DNA from: Brassica napus | Taxonomy: Eukaryota > Streptophyta > Magnoliopsida > Brassicales > Brassicaceae | Direction: 5' to 3' | DNA length: 64,000 bases | Assembly (NCBI RefSeq): GCF_020379485.1 | Contig: NC_063435.1 | Coordinates: 620,001 to 684,000 of the forward strand | Shown here: positions 29,232 to 40,731 of the stretch, piece by piece | How the letters are laid out: each line of letters starts with the position of its first letter | How positions within the stretch are numbered: the stretch's first letter is position 1 | Notes under the pieces: generated by a model | Told to the model about the DNA's origin: nothing | Databases searched by the model: none | What the model saw: only the letters and a program-made list of their open reading frames with translations | Program-made: the position numbers and the translations under genes

Positions 29232-30101
29232 TCATAACATCTCAGACATCAGTTTCAATTTTAGAGATTCTTCCACCTCAGATAGTGGATCTTTTTTGGC
29301 AAGTAAACGTTCAATAATTTTTTGTTTGGAGAGTTTTCCTTTCATTTCCATGATGGCCTCTAACTGTGACATCTCTTCTTGTTTGCCACTCTTCTTTCTC
29401 TTACCAGCAGCTTTAGCAGCTTTCACACCAACTGGTCTTGCTTCATGTTCGGGTACTTCATCTTCTGTATCAAGGTCAACCACTTGTTTGCGCTTCTCCT
29501 TTCCACCGTCTTTAACCATATACGCCGTGCACCATTTCTGGTCATGCCTCAGCTCCCTCCACGCATGTTCGAGGCCGAACTTGCGCTGGTAAATGTTGAA
29601 GAATGAGTCTAGTGCAGCTTTCATCACATCATCATCATTCTGACCACTTCTCTGCCCCCTCAATGCCGCATCATAGCATCCTACGAACTTACAGACTTGC
29701 TCGTTAATCCTAGCCCACCTCTGCTTGGCTGGACGAATCTCTCTAGGTACTGACCCAACCAGTTGAGGGCTTGCGTTGTAGTAGTCAACGATTCTCTTCC
29801 AGAAACGTTCCGCTTTCTGGTCACAGCTGACTACAGGGTCTTTGCTGGTGTTAAGCCACGCCCCAATGAGGATTTTATCCTCAAGCAGAGACCATGGCCT
29901 CCGCTCTTTGCCAGCAGACTCGACTGTAGGCTGGACAGGAGACTCGACTGTAGGCTGGACAGGAGACTCGAGACTAGGCTGGACAGGGTGGAAACCATAC
30001 TCATCAGGACCCTGGCTACCGAACCAAGCAGGTTCGGGTGACTCAAGGTCAACTGAAGATTGACTATACATTAGATTAACAAACCCAGTTCTGTTATTCA
30101 T
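29232..30101 (-). CDS. Harbinger ORF1-type Myb/SANT-like protein
   Basis: This 289-aa ORF starts MNNRTGFVNLMYSQSS. A trihelix/Myb-SANT-like domain occupies roughly residues 65-150, with tryptophans in RPWSLLEDKILIGAWLN and RFWKRIVDYYN, and KQRWARINEQV. The C-terminal part is Lys/Glu-rich with a nuclear-localisation-like KAAGKRKKSGKQ and a coiled-coil-like end. An internal near-repeat SPVQPTVE occurs two to three times, coded by a 24-bp tandem repeat near 29925-30000. In PIF/Harbinger elements this protein partners the transposase, binds DNA subterminally and aids nuclear entry. No break is seen. Confidence 0.88.
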   Translation of the reverse strand: MNNRTGFVNLMYSQSSVDLESPEPAWFGSQGPDEYGFHPVQPSLESPVQPTVESPVQPTVESAGKERRPWSLLEDKILIGAWLNTSKDPVVSCDQKAERFWKRIVDYYNASPQLVGSVPREIRPAKQRWARINEQVCKFVGCYDAALRGQRSGQNDDDVMKAALDSFFNIYQRKFGLEHAWRELRHDQKWCTAYMVKDGGKEKRKQVVDLDTEDEVPEHEARPVGVKAAKAAGKRKKSGKQEEMSQLEAIMEMKGKLSKQKIIERLLAKKDPLSEVEESLKLKLMSEML

Positions 30102-30519
30102 GTTTAGATGATGGTCTGTGTTACTCTATTAGTAACACAGACACTTAAGTAAGCGATAGAAAGTAAACTAGCATTTAGGTTCGGAGTAGTTAGGCAGATA
30201 GAAAGCAAACAAGCATTAACCACCACTCAAATCAGACTAATAACTTCTCTACTTGCTACACTAAAAGCTAACAAGTACGATTCTATCAAATCTAAAGTTA
30301 GGAAGCAATACTAGCATTAATAACCATTAAAGCATGACCAGTATAGTTAATTTTTATTACTGAAACAAAAGAGAGTGGAAGTATTGTACCTGTGAAGCCC
30401 ATCTCGAGTTCCGACATTGTTGTTTAAATCCTCCGAAGCTCTTCCTTGAAAGACATAAGATAAAACAGTTAAAAATTTTTATTTTGTCTCAAATATAATA
30501 TTCAAAATTGAAATGAAAC

Positions 30520-30993
30520 TTACCAGCCCATTACGATGACCAAGATTACCAAGACCAGTAGACAAACTCCCTTTGCAAACCCATATTTAACCATTGATTT
30601 CTTCTTCGTTAATGCACCGACGATCTTCTCAAGCTTAGCCACCTTCTGGTCACTCTCAAAGAATTGATCTTTGAGCATCCTAACTTGTCTTTGCATTTCA
30701 CCAAGCTCTTCTTGAATCGCCACATCCCACCATTTCCAGATGTGGCAGTCTCCATCGTCAACATTGTCGCAGGAGAAGTACCTCCTTCCTGGATTTTTAG
30801 GAGTGTAAGACGTTGCAACAACAGGCTCATTACCGCAATAACATGTCCTGGGGATTCCTTCATCAGCTTCAGGTTCCGGTGTGTAGCTACTCTCACCTTC
30901 ATCCGCGTAGAGATCAGCTTCTGCTTGAAGTAAACAGGTCATGTCAAACTCGTCAGATGAAGAAGGCTGAGTGTAGCTATAGTCTTGTCCCAT
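30520..30993 (-). CDS. GRF-type zinc-finger protein with C-terminal membrane helix
   Basis: The 157-aa ORF has a GRF zinc finger at about residues 48-90: CYCGNEPVVATSY, NPGRRYFSC and CHIWKWWD. It is followed by a coiled coil (EELGEMQRQVRMLKDQF to about 130) and a hydrophobic C-terminal helix (VCLLVLVILVIVMGW). Similar small proteins are abundant in Brassicaceae and mostly uncharacterised. Here the gene is inside the Harbinger TIRs, on the same strand as the transposase and Myb-like genes. It may be a captured host gene or a third element gene. GRF fingers in other proteins bind single-stranded nucleic acid. A role in transposition is only speculation. Confidence 0.8.
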   Translation of the reverse strand: MGQDYSYTQPSSSDEFDMTCLLQAEADLYADEGESSYTPEPEADEGIPRTCYCGNEPVVATSYTPKNPGRRYFSCDNVDDGDCHIWKWWDVAIQEELGEMQRQVRMLKDQFFESDQKVAKLEKIVGALTKKKSMVKYGFAKGVCLLVLVILVIVMGW

Positions 30994-32589
30994 AGTTTGT
31001 TGGCCTGCAAAAAAAGAAAAGAAACATTGTTAGCGAAGAAGAAAACTTCACATTAAGAACAGAACGCAACAAAACATACTATAAACATTTGAGTTTAAGT
31101 ACACATTAACGTAAATTGAACCTGAAACTAAACAGTTTACTAGCTACACATAAAGCTAACAGAGGGATCGAGTACTGAGTTTTCGAGCTAAACTGAAAAC
31201 AAGATAAGCAACAGCATACCATACACATACGTTTTGTATAAGGCAAACACATACAAATCGATGTCGGAGCTTCGCTGAAAACAATTCGTATCTTGAAACC
31301 GTTAGAACAAACTAGAAGATCGTTTGAATCCGAAAACAAATTGAAACCGTAACTACATCGATTGAAACCGTAAGAACAAACTTCGAGTAATGAGTTTTCG
31401 AGCAAACTAAATCAAAAACTGTTTGAAAACGATTTGAAAACGAATTGAAAACCAAAAACTGTTTGAAACCCTAAATCGAAGAAATCCCCAAATCGTTAAA
31501 AAACGGAAAACGAACAACAAGGAATCGATAACCTATCCTTAAATCTACCACAGAAGAAGGCTATTTACCTTTGAAGATCACGGAAGAATACGGTCGACGA
31601 CGGAGACAAATCGCCTTTTCGTCTGGAGCTCTGCTTTTTTTTTTTCGCCTTCGGTCGTGAATGAATTTTTTTTCCACAACCCCGAACCCAATAGCTCACC
31701 GAGCCAACCATCAGACGCCACGTGACACAAGGACTTGGTCCTTCAAGCCCTTATTTACGGATTGATCCGTCAAAATCTTAACCCAATTATCAATATTATA
31801 TTCCTTTTGGGCTAAGGATTTGGGCTACGGACCCCTCTTGGACCGCCGTTGCGGATGGTCTAAGAAAGGTTCGGGTCTAGGATCCGGAGATCGCGAGCAT
31901 GGATCTGAACACGGTGCATGATCGCGTATTTGTCTTCGTCAAGCACCGTTCTTTGCCCCGTGGTGTCTATGGATATCCAACTGCGAGATGACTTAGTTGT
32001 CTTCCTCTTCACCGTGACAACTGTCGACGGATCCACCGTAACCGGTTCTCCGTCAGGCGACATCTCTGATTCAACTCCTCAACTACTAAAAAGTCAACGC
32101 TACAACAAATGATAACCAATAGCAAAAAGTAATAATAGTAGTTTCCTCGAAAGTCGTGACCGTTAGTGTTATGTTATTCCGAACGTTACTAAATCGACGG
32201 CGGCGCGTGAGTGAGAACATGAACATGAATAGACAAGACAACCCAATGTTACTTCTTTTTAAGTGCTCATATATATTAACTGCTCATTCACAGAAGATGT
32301 TTGAGAAAAATTGTTATATTGTGATTGGTTCATAATTTAATTTTTTTTATTTAAAAACAATAATATCAAAACTAAACAAAATTCATTGCCAAACAACTTA
32401 GACTTGTAAAAAGTAACAATTCCATATTGTATTCTTTATTTTTCGAATTTAAGACTGCAGCTAATCTCAGCGAGAGTTGCTCAAATAAAATCAGATCACG
32501 AAGAGAAAATCTTTTTCTTTACTACCATTAACGATGTTCGGGCTCAATAACGCCAAGTCAACTGTCACAGCGTATATGAAACTTTTCTA

Positions 32590-33393
32590 AGAAGAATCCT
32601 TAGTTCGTTGAGAAGCGTAACAAGAAACAAAGCCCTTTCTCAAACGCAAATTCGTAAGTAAGCTTCTTTTTATCCTCTATGTATTTCTTTTGTAGTTTGT
32701 AGCTTCTTTTTATGACAAAGAAAGTGGTTAATTGATTATGGTAGTGGAGAGTAAATGGTATTTGCAACAGTTGAGAATTTTCGCTTTAGGATCTTGATTA
32801 CACCTTGTATCTGATGGTAACTGATTGTTTAGAGTTAATGTTTTTAACATTCCTGGTTTAGTAAATGGTCGTCGGAATGTAGAAGACAAAGAGGAGAAGA
32901 AGATAGAACAGCCACATAAGAAGAGGAAAAAGTATAATCATTTCATTCAAATAGTTCCCCAAATCTGTTTTGAGTTTGTAAGTGAGTTCTGCTCCAATTC
33001 CCTTTATATTTCACTGAAATCATATCTTTGATTTACATTTTTTTTCGCATGTTTTCAGATGTCTAGAAGGTGATGATTCAGATAGTGATGGATATTTGGT
33101 TGAGGTATTATTCAGACACAATGCAACGTAAAGTACTCTCAGAATCTGTTTTAAGCTCTTGCTCTGACCTAGCCACTAGAAGAAAAAAAATTTAAGATTG
33201 TTACATGATTGTGTACGAGCAGGAGATGGAGATGAAGAAGCTAGAAGAAGAAAAGGACGATGCATTAGCTGCATACGATGTCCCAGAGTTAGCACACGAT
33301 GTCCCATTAGCTTTGAACTATTTTAGATGTTGGGAATGGATATTTGAGATTCAGATAAAATCTCAACTGTCTAGTAGAACACTGGTCCAGTAA
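32590..33393 (+). other. Possible spliced gene or remnant, not recognised
   Basis: A leader-like exon ends at about 32655 in a good donor (TTCGTAAGTAAGC). Later exon-like pieces follow acceptors: near 32832 (frame FNIPGLVNGRRNVEDKEEKK), near 33060 (acidic LEGDDSDSDGYLVE) and near 33225 (EMEMKKLEEEKDDALAAYDV, ending at 33393). The composition is charged and low in complexity. I do not recognise a family, and no Arabidopsis neighbour expected here (HAM2, BXL3) fits. It could be a decayed gene. Confidence 0.3.
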
Positions 33394-35265
33394 CGTCTTT
33401 AGCTTAGTAGGCTTGTGGTTCCACGGTTACGAGGCGGTGTCGTTGGTTTCAGTATTCGCAGACGATCCCATTTTTGGTCGGGTCAAGAGATTTTAGGGTG
33501 GGTAAGGGAGAATCTAGATTAAGAAAAACGCAGTAAGGTAAGCCCATTCGTTACTTTCACGCCATTGGGCTTTCGTTCTCCCTTCCATGGGCTGGAATAA
33601 TAAACTACTGATGCTTTAAATGTTGTGGATATCTTTTTAGCCTTTCTAGTGCATATAGTTTTTTCACAGAACTACAATTAGTCAATAGAAAATTGGTTGA
33701 TGATGTAAGTTATTTTCATATCTTAATTGAAACCTTTCTGTATATAATCGAACTCATTGAGAAAAATAGGAATATATCGATGGTTATTTAGTGAGTATTG
33801 ATGCATAGCTCGAGCTCATTCGATCGTTGATAATTAAGCTCGATAGTTTTAAACAATATATATATATATATACGTGCTCAAAACACTTTTTCTGACCAAT
33901 CTTCAATCTCTTTTTTTTATCTCTAGGTTATGAATCTGTAAGTATCATGTATAAGGCCCAAAAAAAAATTAATGAGTTCGTAGCAAGAAGGATAGGTTTC
34001 CATGAATCTCACTGACACTTCGTTGTGTCTTTAATGAAACCTATGAATGTGAGGAGACACAAAAGTCAGCGGAAATATCGAAGTGAAGTAAACAAAGAGC
34101 ATATGTTTGCTCTCTCTCTTTCTCTTGAGTTTTGTTTTCTGACCAACAAGTATGGAGCAATGCTCTAGTTTTTAATGTTTGTTTGTTGTCAAAGGTTTTC
34201 TTTTTTACTCTTGGGAAGGTAAATGAGGTTGCAACTGTTTTAATTGGACTTCGATTCATAAATTCGAAAGACAAACGAGCAAGTACATTTTCTCTGCGCC
34301 ATCCTCTATATAAATGTGCCAATATGCTCCTTTTATATGTGGTGTATCTAGTTATGTGTACGTATATCGACACCCATAACCGTTTACATGAGATTATATA
34401 TACTATATAACAAGCTTTCATTTCAAGGGATGAATATGATAATAGTAAACTCGTACAAGGTTATATACATTCTCATTATGAAGGATCATTTGAGCCTATG
34501 TAAATAGATACTATGTTTACTTAAAGAGATTTTAAAAACCAAAAACGAAAGTATAATTGAATAGGTTTTGTCTATTAGATTATTAGTTTTGTCTATTAAC
34601 TTAACTAGAATAACTTTGTCATAAAATTAAGGTTGTTGTACTGAATAATTGTTAAAATTGGTCCATATTATATACGCAATACAAGCATACATATATAAAC
34701 TGAATATATGCAGGTAATTTCTCAACGGCTAAACGCAACAAATGACAGTAACGTGATCAGTTTGAGGTGTATATGCATGTAAAGATGGATATGTGCCCCT
34801 TGTATAAAAAGAGATGAATATGTGTGAGCGATGCAACAATGAAGTACACTCATTATTCATATTTGATCTATAATATATAATGCAAATATATACATTGTGT
34901 GTATACAAAGACAAAATCCACAGTAATGATAACACTATTTAAATAGAGTTTTCATGGCGTCATGGTTTTTATTCCCGAAAAATGCCCGGCCAGAACTTGC
35001 ATACAACCAAACTACAAATCAAGACCTTATTATTATATATACGAAATGATAACATAAATATATAAATATATGGTGGTACACAACACAATTCAACCTAACC
35101 GTTATGATTATTCCACAACCTTTTCTCGGTCAACAACAATATATAAAACATCCTAACAAACTCTTACTTCGTATCCATTTTTATATATAAACACTTTCCA
35201 TAATTGCACCATTACTCACACTTTATAACATAATTTAGCTACTATTAATGGAAATGTAACCTGAT
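33394..35265. other. Intergenic, no gene seen
   Basis: AT-rich DNA with short repeats such as TATATATATATA near 33858-33871. Genes expected by synteny between MRS2-7 and HEC3 (a beta-xylosidase and a MYST acetyltransferase) are not found. Confidence 0.6.
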
Positions 35266-35910
35266 TTAAATCAGTTCACCTCCTCCTCCTTCACTGCCGA
35301 AATCTGACGGTGGTGGCGGCGAAATCCATGACGTCTTCATCGCCTGAGAAGCTTGATCTTGCGGCGGAGGAGGATTATTGAGAAGCCGGATCTGCCGTTT
35401 CAAGAACTTGACGTAGCGTATTGCTTCGTCGAGCATTGAAGCTGTATCCATCTTGGTGCCACCCGGCACGAGTCTCTGGAGGATTCTGATCCTCTCGCTG
35501 ATTCTCTCACGACGGTGTCTCGCTGCCACGCTCTGAGGGTCGTCGGAGATTCTAACGTTACGGCGTTTGGGTTTCTTGACGGTTGCTGGATCGATGTCGA
35601 CGGGCTGCATGGCTGCGATTTTGTACATCATTTCTTTCATAGCACTTAGTTCCTCTACAGGCTCTTCTTCGTCTTCATCCTCTTCTTGATCTCCGGAGAA
35701 AAGAGTAGTGGTGGTTGCGAGGGAAGAAGAGAGAGGAGGGAAATGAGAATGAGAAGAAGATGAAGTGAAAGGATTGAAGATGTGGAGGTGGGTGTGTTGG
35801 TCCATGGCCATACCGATTGGATCGTTATGATGATGATCATCACTCTTGTTGTTGATGATGTTGTTCCAAGTGTAATTTTGGAAGAGAGATGGGTTCATAT
35901 TATTATTCAT
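35266..35910 (-). CDS. HEC3: HECATE3-type bHLH transcription factor
   Basis: A single exon encodes 214 aa. The N-terminal half is Asn/His/Ser-rich, followed by an acidic run ([15 protein letters not shown]) and a conserved [18 protein letters not shown] block. The bHLH spans about residues 125-180 ([20 protein letters not shown] and [20 protein letters not shown]). At basic positions 5 and 9 it has Gln and Ala in place of His and Glu, as known for group VIIIb HECATE factors. HEC proteins act in the nucleus with SPATULA in carpel, transmitting-tract and meristem development. The C-terminus is Pro/Gly-rich. The lack of introns and the position before PME51 match Arabidopsis At5g09750. Confidence 0.95.
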   Translation of the reverse strand: MNNNMNPSLFQNYTWNNIINNKSDDHHHNDPIGMAMDQHTHLHIFNPFTSSSSHSHFPPLSSSLATTTTLFSGDQEEDEDEEEPVEELSAMKEMMYKIAAMQPVDIDPATVKKPKRRNVRISDDPQSVAARHRRERISERIRILQRLVPGGTKMDTASMLDEAIRYVKFLKRQIRLLNNPPPPQDQASQAMKTSWISPPPPSDFGSEGGGGELI

Positions 35911-37484
35911 ACTTTTGTGTCTGTTTGATTTGTGAAAATGTTAATGCCTTTGAGGCAGATATAATATATATTTATACATGTATGTCTGTGAATGTGCATA
36001 TAGTTTTAAAGGAAAAAGAAAAAGAAAGGTGATCATCATATGATGAGGGGTTAGGTTGGTGATGCAATAAAGATATTTTTTGGTGCGGATAAAAATATAT
36101 GTAATTTAAGAATTGTATATATTTATATTTTTCCAATAAGTGGACGTCACTGGCCGATACAATAAATAAATTGTTATAATCGTATTAATTTGTAAATAAG
36201 TATAGTTTGCACTATTGCAGACAATAAACTTTTAAAAGAGCAACGCCAACGAGACTATCTTTCTACAGGCTGCATCTAATGTTGTAAATCTTACAAACCC
36301 TGTCATTCCTTTATAGATTTTACATTATTTTGTTAAAATCAGAATTAACAGAGTTGGCTAGGGTTTCAAACTTTCACATTAATACTTAAGGCAGATTGAG
36401 AAAGTAGCTTTCACCAAAGTAATAACTAATAAAGATGTGAATTACTTTATATGAACATGAGTTCCTCTTTGATTTTTAAAAGATGTCACCACTTGTGTGC
36501 TCTTATTCTGACTTCTCAATTTTCAAGCTCTTTATCTCATTCTCTCTTCGCAAACCCCATTCACCTCAAATTAGGAAATATTGATAAATTTTCTCTCATT
36601 CACTTGTCTCTTCACTAAATAGCACATTTTGTTGATCGTATACTCAAATTCCAATCAACGGTTGTGATTATCTCTCTCCCTCTCGATAGATTACAATACT
36701 GAATGTAAATTGTGTGTGAGACTTGAAATGCTAATTTAAAGCAAATATCAACTTGCATTTTCTCCATGAGTTGTATATGTTTGCGACGTGGTTAAAGGGA
36801 TACAAATATCACATCAAATCACTCGCATGGGGACATCTTCATCAAGATTTGGGTGTTATCCATGATTGTTGTTAACAAGAAAGACGTGTATCATCGTCGT
36901 GACTAGTTATATAAGATGGTGAATATATCATTTTCCATGAAGAAAATTCTGCACCTTATTTCAAAGTTATACATCTACGTAACTCGTTCATGTATAAAAG
37001 TGTGTGTAATAAACACAAATTCTTAAAATACACGAAAGTTCTATGAAACTTCAAAAGAGGGAGGGACGCTATATATCGTTTCTTGATTAGTGTTCCAATA
37101 AACTAAATGTTATCTTATAATATATCAGCGATCCTGATGTGACAAGTTTCTTATGTATATCACCTCAAAAGCAATATAATGTATATACATATATATATAC
37201 ATCTACATGTATCTAAATATATGAGAAGGATATGTATTTTTTGCACATATATATGATATGATTTGGTCTGCATTATAATCATACAAATTGCGCATGCAGG
37301 CTGCAATCATGCATGATAGGGTTTCCCTCTTTAGTATTTATCCATTTTTCCCTGTATCTTATTTTTATTAAAGCCACCCAACCGCCAACTATATATACAT
37401 GTACATTTGCATACAAGTTTTGATCATTTGTTTAGGTACGTAGTATATCAAAATAGTTATAATATATAAATGTATACAGGTCTG

Positions 37485-37530
<46 letters not shown>

Positions 37531-37972
37531 CATTTAAATTGTGTAGTTATATTTAATTGCCATGTTCGTGTTACTATGGTTTATCAAAGAAAATTGTAAA
37601 TAATCGAGTTATATAGTGAAGCTTATTGGCTATAAAATCTCGATATATATTTGAACATTATGGAAAACGTCAAGATCTCCTAAATAAACAAAAATTGAAT
37701 GCAAATAAATATTTTCCACTCGGTTATCGCTTAATTAACTCTTTGATATGGTCGAACATGTTGATATCTCAAAGGGCTCTCCTTTTTCGTCCGTATATAA
37801 AGTGTAACTGTAAACCCTAACAAGATGGATAATGTAAATGTATGTAGTACATATACACGTGAGTGGGTGAAATAAATGTGTAACATTTTCCGAGGAAGAT
37901 TGAATCATAAAATCTGACACGATCTCCATTATTTTCATTCAAATTACCGCTTATACAAAAGATTGAATATCC

Positions 37973-38003
<31 letters not shown>

Positions 38004-38998
38004 TCAAATGTGTTAGTATCAATAGCGATGTTGTCCAAAAAAAATAAAAAAAAAATAGATCAAGAGCGATATATAACACAATCATGTGTTACGTTTCCCA
38101 AAGACACACCCTCATTTCCTCAGAGTCCGGTCTCTTACAGCGACTTCTCTTTTTCCCTCTTTCTGCTTGCACCATGGAGAGGAACAAACAAATCAAAACT
38201 CAGTGTTGTATGTATCTAAATACGAACACTTTGTAATCTTGTGAGTCCATTATCTCAGTATCGAATTTCACCGGTTGTATTTGGTGATGATTAATAAATA
38301 TCAAGCCGACTTAATCACCGAGTCACTGACTCGCCAGTCCGAAAATAAAAATTCAGTTTCGTGATCAAGATAGAAAAATAGAGATAGAATATATAAACCT
38401 AAATAATTCGATTTAAGAACCAAAATCATGACTATGTTAATACTTAACATACCATAAAATTCCATTGGTTTTATAACTCGAGGGCAGTAAGTCGAACTAT
38501 TGAACTCCGACTCAAGAATTCATAAATTGCGTATCAAAATGACTTTTACTGAACCCATTCAGTTTGTGCTAAATAATTAGTCATACGAAATTTATAAAAA
38601 CTTTTTCCTACGTCCAACAGTTTATTTAGACTTAAATTGTTGCTCTTTTATACCACTAAGTTTTTAAATTATAGCTAAAAGAATTACCATGATTTTTTCT
38701 TATGTTTATATTTTCATGCATAAGGTTTAGTTATTCAAGATGGATTCTTACACAACTTCGAATCCAACAAGATAAATAAATTTCTGGAATCTCCTTCAAA
38801 TCCAGTTATATATGATACAAGGACTTAACTACATTGATAAATATTTTGAAAATGTGATTTATACACACAACCTGTAACAAATTTTTGTTTATATGAAAAA
38901 TATGATTCTAGAAACGATTTGTCATAACTTTTGATGAATTTTGTATTATTTTCTGTCAATTTTTGCAAGAGGGTCTATAAGTCTAAAAAAGTGATTAC
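35911..38998. other. Long intergenic region
   Basis: The first several hundred bases are HEC3 promoter. No gene is seen in the rest. Two (TA)n microsatellites lie at about 37484-37527 and 37973-38000. The region is AT-rich throughout. Confidence 0.6.
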
Positions 38999-39001
38999 AA
39001 G

Positions 39002-39079
39002 GCATGGGCAGATGCTGTGGAGAAAGTGAACAAGTCTCTTGTTTGGCCCGAAAATGGTGTGATATGGAAAGCTCTTTAA
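39002..39079 (+). other. Orphan terminal exon, family not recognised
   Basis: After GATTACAAG the sequence is open for 26 codons, AWADAVEKVNKSLVWPEN and on to WKAL, then TAA. It looks like a real C-terminal exon by composition, in a region otherwise devoid of coding signal. It is probably a gene remnant. I cannot name the family. Confidence 0.3.
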
Positions 39080-39509
39080 TGAGTTTTTCACTTCTAATTT
39101 TTATTTGAGACTCTTGTTATTTCTCTTTCTTTTGAAAATAAATAGACATATATAGTTAAGTGATATTGTTTTTTACTTGGATGAATTATAGTTAGTATCC
39201 AACTATCCATGCACACATATGCATGAATTTTAGCCGTATACACGAGACAAGGCTGTTTTAAAACATGCGCCTACAAATTGATTTTTTTTGTGCTTTGAAA
39301 GAATTTGATTTCTGTTTTATTTTATATTATTTTAGAAAAATCCGCACTGGGGATCAATTAAAAAAAAACCAACATGGTTTACGTCCCAACAATAAAAATC
39401 CGAAGGTCCCAAACCATGTTTATATCTACATGTCGCATAACCTTTTGGGTTTAGCCCTAATTCACGTGCCTAGCCAGGACTTATCTGTGGATTGGTAACT
39501 GTCTCCTAA

Positions 39510-39721
39510 GAGCTTCTCTATTGGTAGAAACTCATATGCTATGTCAACAATTTTTTGAAATAATAATTTAAAAAATTGAGAGAACAACAAAATTTTCTTA
39601 AGTTATGTGATTTTCTACTTGTTGGTTCAGACTTTCAAAATATTAAATTTAATCAAATAATTAAGGTTTATTAAAAAATTAATATTTAATATCTTAGATA
39701 TTCATTTGGAGAACTTTGCTC
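39510..39721. mobile_element. Tourist-like MITE, degenerate
   Basis: Inward-facing ends GAGCTTCTCTATTGG (39510) and GAGCAAAGTTCTCC (read inward from 39721) flank 212 bp of AT-rich sequence. The left flank is TAA, the right flank TTA, so the target duplication is not perfect. Confidence 0.45.
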
Positions 39722-40731
39722 TTATGTTAAATTCAAATAATGGTAAGTGTCGTTTTTTGTTTCTAATCCATAGTGTATATATTTGGGTAATTATCGGCAG
39801 CTTACATGTTTAGAAGGCCGATACAAGCCGGAGCCCAAAAGATTGTCATTCAATTCAAAATATGGGCCGCTCAAAACTCTGATTTTTTAATTAACCAAAC
39901 TGATATATTGTTTCTATGCCAAATGTAATGTTTTGAAATCATTTTCTGTATGATATAAAATATATGAAACATAATACTGTTTTCATATTGTTTTTCTTTA
40001 ATTATGCTAAATAATTTATAAAATTTTATATGCATATATAATTGTTGTTAATCCATGCAAAAAATAAACATTACATTGAAGTTTTTTTTTTAAATGCAAA
40101 AAATCTTAAACAAACTTTTACATAAAGAAAACTAAAAACTAACTAGCATACAATTAATATAGAAAAACATGTAACCGCAGAAAACCATATAATACTGAGA
40201 CTGGTGAGTAGTGCTTGCTAATGCGAATCCAGGTGATAATCCCTAACCAAATCAACATTTATCCTAAATTTAAATTTTTGGACTGCTGTTTATTACTCTA
40301 TTATTCTTTTATAAACTTCCTAAAACTTTTTCTCAAAAAAAAAAAACTTCCTAAAACTAGTTCTACATTTCGAAATCAGAGAAAAAGTAGAAAACCCATG
40401 AAGAAAACAACAATTACCAACCCTAAAGTCAGATCAACATAGCTTAACCTATACCTAAACATTAAACCGATTAAACCGAAGTCCAAACCGGACAATATCA
40501 TCTCCTATCTTTCCTAATTAACAAAAAGTCACCCAGAAAATTCCAAACACTCTCTCTCTCTCTCATCTCCGTCTCTGCGCGCATGATCGCAATAGTGTTC
40601 CACTATCCGCCGCCCGTGACTCTAATGGTCCGTGACTGTTAATCCATTTTCATTTTCAATTAATTAGTTTCCATAAACACACACACACACACCTACACAT
40701 ATACATATATATACACACACATCGTTATCCA

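Larger units (their letters stand above)
26985..31860 (-). mobile_element. PIF/Harbinger DNA transposon, apparently complete
   Basis: The element is 4876 bp. Its ends are imperfect terminal inverted repeats: GAGCATCCACAATGG at 26985 and GACCATCCGCAACGG read inward from 31860 (12 of 15 match). The 3-bp target duplication TAA is at 26982-26984 and 31861-31863. Removing element and one TAA restores the MRS2-7 reading frame. It carries three ORFs on the minus strand: a GRF zinc-finger protein, a Myb/SANT-like protein and a DDE transposase. TAA target choice and this ORF pair are typical of PIF/Harbinger. The transposase frame is open with all catalytic residues, so the copy may be autonomous. Confidence 0.93.
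24851..32063 (-). pseudogene. MRS2-7: MRS2-7/MGT7 magnesium transporter, first exon split by a Harbinger transposon
   Basis: The first exon starts at 32063 ([10 protein letters not shown]) and runs to 31864. It resumes after the transposon at 26984-26933. Further exons are 26800-26829, 26466-26571, 26245-26366, 26073-26147, 25647-25877, 25523-25567, 25381-25425, 25252-25281, 25048-25167 and 24851-24964. Without the insert about 389 aa would be encoded, as in the family. The sequence has the CorA/MRS2 signature GMN (FGMNIPY) between two C-terminal membrane helices and an acidic DDDDD stretch. These proteins form pentameric Mg2+ channels. The insert separates the codons of NLS and YPSAI in the conserved N-terminal domain and would block normal translation unless spliced out. 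All other exons look intact, so the loss is recent. It matches At5g09690 by position. Confidence 0.9.

Noticed and set aside
29831..30063. Ser/Leu- and Trp-rich ORFs overlapping the Harbinger Myb-like gene
   Set aside because: They are shadow frames of the 24-bp tandem repeat.
34041..34421. 126-aa minus-strand ORF between MRS2-7 and HEC3
   Set aside because: Composition and lack of any motif suggest chance openness in AT-rich DNA.
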